DNA from: Myxococcales bacterium
GTDB taxonomy: Bacteria > Myxococcota_A > Polyangia > Haliangiales > Haliangiaceae
Reading direction: 5' to 3'
Assembly: GCA_016717005.1 (NCBI GenBank)
Contig: JADJUF010000008.1
Location: forward strand, 453,048 to 517,047
Length of the DNA: 64,000 bases
Position numbers and translations under genes: made by a program. Shown here in pieces: positions 56,911 through 64,000 of the stretch (position 1 is its first letter; every line of letters starts with the position of its first letter). The notes below the pieces were generated by a model that was given only the letters and a program-made list of their open reading frames with translations, was not told the origin of the DNA and did no database searches.

Positions 56911-57111
56911 TCAGGCGCCGTAGGGCAGCATCGCTTCGATCTGATGCTGCTGGCTCGCGCCGATGTACTTGCCGTTGCGGGCCTGACGCTTGCGCTTCTG
57001 CGACCGACCGGTCAACAGGTGGCGCTTGAACGTGCCGCCGAACTTGAACTTGCCGGTGGCGGTCTTCTTGAACCGCTTCTTGGCACCGGAGTGCGTCTTG
57101 ATCTTGGGCAT
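56911..57111 (-). CDS. rpmI: Ribosomal protein L35
   Basis: 66 residues. MPKIKTHSGAKKRFKKTATG, then RHLLTGRSQKRKRQAR, is diagnostic. Start at the ATG 57111; the frame extends upstream to 57273 without homology. It is part of the infC-rpmI-rplT unit. The structured leader upstream (57136-57166) may serve L20 autoregulation. Confidence 0.98.
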   Translation of the reverse strand: MPKIKTHSGAKKRFKKTATGKFKFGGTFKRHLLTGRSQKRKRQARNGKYIGASQQHQIEAMLPYGA

Positions 57112-57135
57112 AGCTACCGGGGTTCCACCCGGGTT

Positions 57136-57166
57136 GGGCGGAAGCGGGTTTATGCCCGAACCGCCC
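57136..57166 (-). promoter_or_regulatory. Structured leader upstream of rpmI (candidate L20-type control element)
   Basis: GGGCGG (57136-57141) pairs with CCGCCC (57161-57166) and CGGG (57145-57148) with CCCG (57155-57158), separated by AA/AA internal loops. A hairpin with purine internal loops, 25 nt before the rpmI start, is where L20 leaders are found in other bacteria. The match to a known leader family is unproven. Confidence 0.4.
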
Positions 57167-57298
57167 GTGGCTGACAAGTCTCTTGTGTCGTCAAAAACCG
57201 GGATCCGCCCGCCCCGCCCGCTCCCTGCTGTACAAGGGCCCGAAAGCGCCCCGGGATGCGACCGGATTCGCACCTGATCGCCGGGCTGGATCCGTCAC

Positions 57299-57557
57299 CG
57301 GGGTCCGGATCCGCGATCGGATCCGGATCCGAGACCGGCACCGAGACCGGCTCCGACACCGGCTCCGACACCGGGGCCGACACCGGCTCCGGCACCGAGA
57401 CCGGCTCCGACACCGGCTCCGACTCCGACACCGGCTCCGACACCGGCTCCGGCTCCGGCTCCGACACCGGCTCCGACACCGGCTCCGACACCGGCACCGG
57501 CTCCGACGCCGACACCGGCTCCGAGGCCGGCTCCGACACCGGCTCCGACGCCGGGGC
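57299..57557. repeat. Repeat tract 6 (GGCTCCGACACC 12-mer)
   Basis: About 43 hexamers, mostly the 12-mer GGCTCCGACACC, with GGATCC and GGCACCGAGACC variants at the distal end. It ends about 25 nt from the infC stop; on the operon sense strand it reads GGTGTCGGAGCC. It lies inside the infC-rpmI intergenic region. The rest of 57112-57580 contains only the leader hairpin. Confidence 0.92.
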
Positions 57558-57580
57558 CCGGAGAGGCCGACCCTGGTGGA

Positions 57581-58327
57581 TCAGGCCTCGGCGGGCGCTT
57601 CGGCCTCGTCGTCGTCGTCCGAGTCGTCGACGTCGGCGTTGATGGCGTCGAGGTCGTCGTCCTCGTCCTCCTCGACGTCCGGCGGCGGCGCGTGGCCCGC
57701 GGCCTTGGCCGCGTCCTTCTTGGCTTGCATGGCCGCGAGCTGCTGCTTGCGGATCTCGGAGGCGCGGCGGACCACGTTGGGCTTGGGCGCGATGATCATG
57801 ATCATGCGCCGGCCTTCCATGTTCGGGATGACCTCGACGCCGGCCAGATCGGCGGTGGCCGCGACCACGCGGTCGAGCACGTTCTTGCCGGTCTGCGGGT
57901 GCGTGATCTCGCGGCCGCGGAACACGACCGCCAGGCGGACCTTGTTGCCCGCCTCGAGGAAGCGCCGGACATGCTTCACCTTGAAGTCCATGTCGTGGCC
58001 CTCGGTCTTCGGGCGGAACTTGATCTCTTTGATCTCGACCGTCGAGGCGTGCTTCTTGGCCTTCTGCTTCTGCTTGGCCTGCTCGTACTTGTACTTGCCG
58101 TAGTCCATGATCCGGCACACCGGCGGGAAGGCGCGGGGCGAGATCTCGACGAGGTCGAGGCCCTTCTCCTCCGCGAGGCGCACGGCCTCGTGGGTGGGCA
58201 GCACCCCGAGCTGCTCGCCACCGTCTTCGACGATGACGCGGACCTCGGGCACGCGGATGCGGTGATTGATGCGCAGGCCGCCCTGGGGGCGGCGGCGGTC
58301 GTCACGACCCGGGGGTCGGCCGTTCAT
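57581..58327 (-). CDS. infC: Translation initiation factor IF-3 with acidic C-terminal extension
   Basis: 248 residues, against ~180 usually. INHRIRVPEVRVIVEDGGEQ, DLVEISPRAFPPVCRIMDYG and KYKYEQAKQKQKAKK are the N-domain and linker; EIKFRPKTEGHDMDFKVKHV, FRGREITHPQTGKNVL and PNMEGRRMIMIIAPK are the C-domain that binds 16S rRNA. About 60 extra residues follow (AAMQAKKDAAKAAGHAPPPD, then a run of D/E ending EAEAPAEA). Such extensions are known in some myxobacteria. The start here is ATG (58327), not the rare AUU of enteric infC. Follows thrS by 123 nt. Confidence 0.96.
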   Translation of the reverse strand: MNGRPPGRDDRRRPQGGLRINHRIRVPEVRVIVEDGGEQLGVLPTHEAVRLAEEKGLDLVEISPRAFPPVCRIMDYGKYKYEQAKQKQKAKKHASTVEIKEIKFRPKTEGHDMDFKVKHVRRFLEAGNKVRLAVVFRGREITHPQTGKNVLDRVVAATADLAGVEVIPNMEGRRMIMIIAPKPNVVRRASEIRKQQLAAMQAKKDAAKAAGHAPPPDVEEDEDDDLDAINADVDDSDDDDEAEAPAEA

Positions 58328-58450
58328 GGAGAAACACTCGAAAACGTCATCGGAATCCTTGGAGGGCGTGGACCGCGCGGACGCGGCGCACCGGTTCTAC
58401 CGCAACTCGCCGGGCGTTTGTCTAGCCCGGATCACGATCAGACACCGCGA

Positions 58451-60275
58451 TCACGCCGCGGTGGGGGCCGGCAGCCCCCCACGGGGGATGGCCGCGGCGG
58501 CCCGGAGGTGCTCGATGAAGGCGTCGATGGCCATGGCCGGCAGCTGGGCGCCCTCGCGGGTCCGCACCGCCACCGCCCGGGCCTCGACCTCCTTGTCGCC
58601 GCACACGAGCATGAACGGCACCTTCTCGAGCTGGGCCTGCCGGATCTTCTGGCCCAGCTTCTCGCCGCCGGTGTGGGTGTCGACCCGGAACCCGGCCGCG
58701 GTCAGCTGCGCCGCGACCTCGTCGCAGTACGCGGTCTGGCGGTCGCCGATCGAGATCAGCCGGGCCTGGACCGGGGCCAGCCACACCGGGAACGCGCCGG
58801 CGTAGTGCTCGGTCAGGATCGCGAAGAACCGCTCGACCGAGCCCATCAGCGCCCGGTGGACCATGACGATGCGGTGCTTGGCGCCGTCGGCCCCGACGTA
58901 CTGCAGATCGAAGCGCTCCGGCAGGTTGAAGTCGACCTGCACCGTCGAGCACTGCCACTCGCGCCCCAGGCAGTCCCGGAGCTTGAGGTCGATCTTCGGG
59001 CCGTAGAACGCGCCGCCGCCGGGGTCGACCTCGTACGGCAGGCCCGAGGCCTTGAGCACGTCGAGCAGCGCCGCCTCGGCGACGCGCCACAGGTCGGGCT
59101 CGCCGACCGAGTCCTTGGGCTGCGTCGCCAGGTACAGCTTGAAGTCGGTGAAGCCGAACGTCCGCAGGACGTACAGGCAGAAGTTGACGACCCGGGTCAG
59201 CTCGCCGGGGAGCTGCTCGCGGGTCATGAACAGGTGCGCGTCGTCCTGCGTGAACCCGCGCACGCGCAGGAGCCCGTGCATGACGCCCGAGCGCTCGTAC
59301 CGGTAGACGGTGCCCAGCTCGGCCCAGCGGTGCGGCAGCTCGCGGTAGCTGCGCAGGCCCTTCTTGAACATCGTGCAGTGGAACGGGCAGTTCATCGGCT
59401 TGGCCAGGTACTCCTGACCGTCGACGTCCATGCCGGAGAACATGTTCTCCTTGTAGAACGACAGGTGGCCCGACTGCTTCCACAGCTCGTCGCGGGCGAT
59501 GTGGGGCGAGCCGACCAGCTCGTAGCCGTTGGCGAAGTGCTCCTCGCGCCAGAACGACTCCATCAGGTGGCGGATGCGCGCGCCCTTGGGGTGCCACAGC
59601 ACCAGGCCCGCGCCGATCGTCTCGTCGATCGAGAACAGGTCGAGGTCCTTGCCGATCCGGCGGTGATCGCGGCGCTTGGCCTCCTCGAGCAGCGCCAGGT
59701 GGGCGTCGAGCTCGGCCTTGGTCGAGAACGCGGTGCCGTAGATGCGCTGGAGCTGGGCGTTCTTCTCGTTGCCGCGCCAGTACGCGCCGGCGACGCTGAG
59801 CAGCTTGAACGCGCCGATCTCGCCGGTGCGCGCGACGTGGGGGCCGCGGCACAAGTCGAACCAGTCGCCGGTCGTAGCAGCTGACGACCGCGTCGGGCGG
59901 GAACGAGTCGATGAGCTCGACCTTGTAGGTCTCGCCCAGCGCGGCGAACCGGGCCTTGGCGTCGTCGCGCCCGAGCTCGTGGCGCTCGAACGGCTCGTTG
60001 GCCTTGACGATCCTGGCCATCTCGCCCTCGATCTTGGCGAGGTCGTCCTCGGAGAACGGCGCCGCGCGCTCGAAGTCGTAGTAGAAGCCCGTGTCGATCG
60101 ACGGGCCGATCGTGACCTTGGTGCCGGGGAACAGGCGCTGGACCGCCTTGGCCATGACGTGCGCGGTCGAGTGGCGCAGCGTCTCGAGCGGCGACAAGGT
60201 CGGGGTGGCGCCGACCAGCCCCGCGAGGAGCTCCTGGTCGACGGCGGCGGCGGCGGGATCGATCTCGGCGGACAT
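58451..60275 (-). CDS. threonyl-tRNA synthetase thrS: Threonyl-tRNA synthetase, TGS-less, broken by one indel
   Basis: Charges tRNA-Thr. The ATG at 60275 leads almost directly into the editing domain: LRHSTAHVMAKAVQRLFPGT with HxxxH, then GFYYDFERAAPFSEDDLAKI and, near 59870, a frameshift (SCYD to DWFDLCRGPHVARTGEIG) caused by one or two bases around CCGGCGAC. The catalytic core (FWREEHFANGYELVGSPHIA, MNCPFHCTMFKKGLRSYREL, YRYERSGVMHGLLRVRGFTQ, GGGAFYGPKIDLKLRDCLGR) and anticodon domain are intact. The usual N-terminal TGS domain (~60 residues) is absent, and there is no room for it before the divergent helicase gene. Total about 607 residues. Confidence 0.92.
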
Positions 60276-60401
60276 GCGGGCCGGGACTATGAGGGGTTTC
60301 GCCTGGGCCGACAAGCGGCGGCGCGCCCGGCCGCGACAGCGCGCACCCGGGGTGGTACTCCCCGGGGCCGTCCAGCAGGGCCCCTCGCCGCGCGGCTCGC
60401 C
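60276..60401. promoter_or_regulatory. Divergent promoter region thrS/hrpA
   Basis: 126 nt between the divergent starts of the translation operon and the helicase gene, where both promoters must lie. No clear consensus boxes were seen. A GC-rich run around 60345-60365 (CACCCGGGGTGGTACTCCCC) has weak dyad symmetry that could affect the thrS leader. Confidence 0.35.
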
Positions 60402-63400
60402 ATGGCCCGCCCGCCCCAGCCCCCTGCCCCCACGCCGCCGGCGCCCGCGCCCGCGCCGGCCGCGACCTTGCGGCCGGGGCTCACGCTCAGCCCCCGGGTC
60501 GCGTTCCCGCCGGAGCTGCCGATCACCGCCCGGCTGGTCGATCTCGTCAACGCCATCGACGCCCACCAGGTGATCATCGTCGCCGGCGAGACCGGCTCCG
60601 GGCAAGAGCACGCAGATCCCCAAGAATCTGCCTGGCGATGGGCCGCGGCGTCCACAAGCTGATCGGCTGCACGCAGCCTCGCCGCCTCGCCGCCACCAGC
60701 CTCGCCAGCCGCGTCGCCAAGGAGCTGGACGTGAACCTCGGGGAGGAGGTCGGCTACAAGATCCGCTTCAACGAGCAGACGAAGCGCAACACCTACGTCA
60801 AGTTCATGACGGACGGGATCCTGCTGGCGGAGACCCAGGCGGACCCGCTGCTGCGCTCCTACGACACGCTGATCCTGGACGAGGCCCACGAGCGCAGCCT
60901 CAACATCGACTTCCTGCTGGGGTACGTGAAGCAGCTCTTGCCGCGCCGGCCCGACCTGCGCGTGATCATCAGCTCGGCCACGCTCGCGACCGAGCGGTTC
61001 GCGGCGTTCTTCGACGGCGCGCCGGTGCTCGAGGTGTCGGGCCGGACCTTCCCGGTCGACGTGCTCTACCGGCCGCAGCGCGAGGACGAGTACGACCTGG
61101 TCGACGCGGTCGCCAACACCGTCAACGAGATCGCCGAGCTCGATCCGCGCAACGACGTGCTCGTGTTCCTGCCGGGCGAGCGCGAGATCCGCGAGGCGGT
61201 CGCCGCGCTGACCGAGCGCGCGCTGCCGCACACGGTGATCCTGCCGCTCTACGCGCGCCTCGCGGCCGCCGAGCAACAGCGGGTCTGGAAGACGCTGCCC
61301 GAGCGCCGGGTCGTGCTCGCGACCAACGTCGCCGAGACCTCGCTGACGATCCCCGGCATCGTCTACGTCGTCGACGCCTGGCGTCGCGCGGGTCAACCGC
61401 TACAGCGTCCGCACCGGCGTGACCCAGCTGCTGATCGAGCCGATCTCCCGGGCCAGCGCCGAGCAGCGGAAGGGGCGCTGCGGCCGCACCGCAGAGCGGC
61501 GTCTGCTTCCGGCTCTACGAGGAGGAGGACTTCAAGGCCCCGGCCGGCCTACACCGACCCGGAGATCAAGCGGGTCGGCCTGGCCGGCGTGATCCTGCGC
61601 ATGAAGGCGCTGGGCCTGGGCGCGGTCGAGTCCTACCCGCTGCTCGATCCGCCCAGCAAGCGCGCGATCGACGAGGGCTACCGCGTGCTCGAGGAGCTGG
61701 GCGCGCTCGACGACCGCGGCGCGCTGACGCCGATCGGCGCGCAGCTCGGCAAGTTCCCGATCGATCCGCGCCTGGGCCGGATGATCCTGGCCGGCCGCGA
61801 TCAGCGGGCGCTGCGCGAGGTGCTGATCATCGCCGCGGCGCTGGGCCTGCAGGACCCGCGCGAGCGGCCCCTCTCCGCGCAGCAGAAGGCCGACGACGCC
61901 CAGCGAAGTTCCGCGACGAGGCCAGCGATTTCCGCCGGCTCCTGCGGCTCTGGGAGCTTCTGGCAGGCGGCCCGGCCGGTCCAGCAAGACCCAGCTGGCC
62001 CGGCTGTGCCGCGACCAACTTCCTTTCGGCCAACCGGATGCGCGAGTGGGCGGACATCCACGACCAGCTCGCCCAGGTCGCCACCGAGATGGGGTTCGCG
62101 CCCAACCACCAGCCGGCCGAGGCCGAGCAGATCCACCGGGCGCTGCTCCCGGGGCTGCTGAGCCAGCTCGGCCATCTGGAACCCGGAGGCCCGGGCCTAC
62201 GCCGGGGCGCGGCAGATCCGCTTCATGCTCCACCCGTCCTCGGGCCTCGGCCAGAAGCCGCCGCCCTGGATCGTGGCGGCGGAGCTGGTCGAGACCTCGC
62301 AGCTCTTCGCCCGCAACGTCGCCAAGGTCGACCCGGCCTGGCTGGAGCGCTGCCGCCGGCCCGCTGCAAGCGCAGCTCGGCCACCCCCACTGGGGAGCAA
62401 GCAGGCGCAGGTCATGGCCAAGGAGCACGCCGCCGCTCTTCGGCCTGCCCATCGTCCGCGACCGCAGGGCCACTACGGGCCCATCGATCCCGGTGACCTC
62501 GCGGAAGCTGTTCCTCCGCCACGCCCTCCGCCCCGGGGAGTACAAGACCACGCGCGCCTTCCTGGAGCACAACCGGCGGATCTCCGAGCAGGCCCAGGCG
62601 CTGCGGGCCCGGGCCCGGCGCAGCGATCTGGTGGTGGACGAGCATGCGCTGGAGAGCTTCTTCGATCAGCGCGTGGGCGAGGGCGTGTACAGCGGCAAGA
62701 CCTTCGAGGAGTGGCGCAGCAGGGCCGAGGCAGAGAACCCTCGGCTGCTGATGCTCACCCTGGACGACGTGCTGCTGGACGAGGCCGACGCCCTCGGGCC
62801 GGAGCGCTACCCCGACGAGCTGACCGTCGGCGGGGCGCGCGCTGCCGCTGGCGTACCGGTTCGACCCGGCCGAGGACGACCACGGCGTGACCCCGACCGT
62901 GCCGCTGGGCGTCCTGCCGCAGCTCGAGCCCGAGGTGCTGGCCTGGACCATCCCGGCCTGGCACCTGGCGTTGATCGAGGCGCTGCTCGACGGGCTGCCC
63001 AAGGCGGTGCGCAAGGCGCTGTTCCCGCTGCCGGAGCTGGCCCACGCGCTCGCGGTCGAGCTGCCGCCGTTCGGCGGGCCGCTGCTGCCGTCGCTCGAGC
63101 GCGCGATCTACGAGCGCACCGGCGAGCGGGTGCCGCGCGACGCCTGGGACCAGCGCGCGGTGCCGCCGTACCTGGGCCTGTCGTTCCGCGTCGTCGACGA
63201 GCACGACAAGGTGCTCGCGGCCGGCCGCGATCTGGCCGAGCTGCAGCGCCCTCGGCCAGCGCGCCCGCGAGCTGTGGGCCAAGGCGCCGCGGGCGCGCCA
63301 CGAGCGCGCCGGCCTGACCTCCTGGGACTTCGACGAGCTGCCGGCGTCGGTGACGGTCGCGGTCGGCGGCCGCGCGCTGCTCGCCTACCCGGCCCTGGTC

Positions 63401-64000
63401 GACGCCGAGCGCGCCGTCGACCTGCGCCTGCTCGAGTCGGCCGAGGCCGCCGCCGCGGCCACCCGCGACGGCCTGCGCCGCCTCGTGCTGCTCCAGCTCG
63501 GCACGCCGCTGGCCAAGCTCGAGAACCAGCTCCCGCCGGCGCTGGCGAGCGGGCCGCTGGTGGCCCCGCGGGCGCCGTCGCCGCGCCAGCAGCTGGCGCT
63601 GCGCGCGCTCGATCTCGCGTTCGGCCTGACGCCGGCCGACCCGCTGCCGCGGCGCAAGGCCGAGTTCACCGCGCGCATGAGCGCGGGCCGCGGCGAGCTG
63701 GCGGCCACGCTGGTGCGGCTGGGTCGGGCCGCGGTCGAGGTCAGCGCCGAGGTCGACAAGACCGCCGCGGCGATCAAGGGCCTGGCCGCGCGCCCCGGCC
63801 ACCCGCGCGCCGCGCTCGACGATCTGCGCAGCCAGCTCGCGCACCTCGCCCCGCCCGATCTGCTGCGGGTCACGCCCGAGGGCCGGCTCGCGCACATCGT
63901 CCGCTACCTGCGCGCGATCCAGGTGCGCCTGCCGCGGCTGATCCACGACCCGCGCAAGGACGACGCCAAGGCCGCGCCGGTGACGCCGCTGTGGCAGCGC
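60402..64000 (+). CDS. hrpA: ATP-dependent RNA helicase HrpA, 3'-truncated and broken by many indels
   Basis: DEAH-box helicase. After a Pro/Ala-rich leader come VDLVNAIDAHQVIIVAGETG with Walker A (GETGSGKST once an extra G at about 60600 and an extra A near 60624 are removed), LIGCTQPRRLAATSLASRV, LILDEAHERSLNIDFLLGYV, IISSATLATERFA, VLATNVAETSLTIPGIVYVV, and the motif VI region EQRKGRCGRT. Further indels at about 61379, 61493, 61540 and repeatedly between 61.9 and 63.26 kb scatter the later parts over all frames (YTDPEIKRVGLAGVILRMKA, HNRRISEQAQALR, WTIPAWHLALIEALLDGLPK). The HrpA-specific C-terminal region reaches the window edge (LIHDPRKDDAKAAPVTPLWQ). About 1200 of ~1300 residues. Confidence 0.9.

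Overview
The window is a very GC-rich chromosomal segment with near-saturated G/C third codon positions and dense operons coupled by GTGA/ATGA overlaps. Gene content points to a myxobacterium-like member of the Myxococcota (Haliangium/Kofleria type): two Ser/Thr kinases, an FHA protein, a STAND ATPase with TPR repeats, many lipoproteins, and alanine/proline-rich linkers. The genus cannot be fixed from this sequence alone. I see no phage, plasmid or insertion-sequence genes.

Layout. 1-5.0 kb: the 3' part of citrate synthase with a clear terminator, an ApaG-domain protein, then a leftward operon (D-2-hydroxyacid dehydrogenase, glycosyltransferase-like/coiled-coil protein, His-rich lipoprotein). 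5.0-12.1 kb: STAND-TPR regulator, FHA protein, HEAT-like lipoprotein and a FadL-like barrel. 12.1-23.0 kb: a saccharopine-dehydrogenase-like reductase, an active/inactive M16 peptidase pair, a DUF4344-type metallopeptidase, two glutaredoxin-fold proteins, an alpha/beta hydrolase, a universal stress protein, a Notum/pectin-acetylesterase-like hydrolase and a glutathione transferase. 23.5-31.2 kb: a two-gene 2-hydroxyacyl-CoA dehydratase/activase operon behind three tandem palindromic operators, with a TetR regulator and a phospholipase-D-family protein upstream. 32.7-37.4 kb: a four-gene sugar ABC importer. 37.4-46.6 kb: RecJ, a kinase, and a huge Cys-paired repeat lipoprotein. 46.9-52.3 kb: a kinase/TPR pair, tRNA-Arg, a di-haem peroxidase, small lipoproteins, SurE, tRNA-Pro. 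52.3-60.3 kb: the conserved translation operon thrS-infC-rpmI-rplT-pheS-pheT-ihfA. 60.4 kb to the end: HrpA helicase.

Two window-wide patterns stand out. First, six long tracts of CCGG-phased hexanucleotide repeats (GGNNCC and 12/18-mer variants) each begin within about 0-50 nt of a stop codon; two of them lie inside the infC-pheT operon. They are stop-free in all six frames and explain many spurious long reading frames. I do not recognise a named family for them. Second, from about 47.4 kb onward many genes, including the essential pheT and thrS and even a tRNA anticodon loop, carry 1-2 nt indels, whereas the first 46 kb is almost free of them. That looks like local sequence or assembly error rather than gene decay, so these genes are annotated as real but broken in this sequence.
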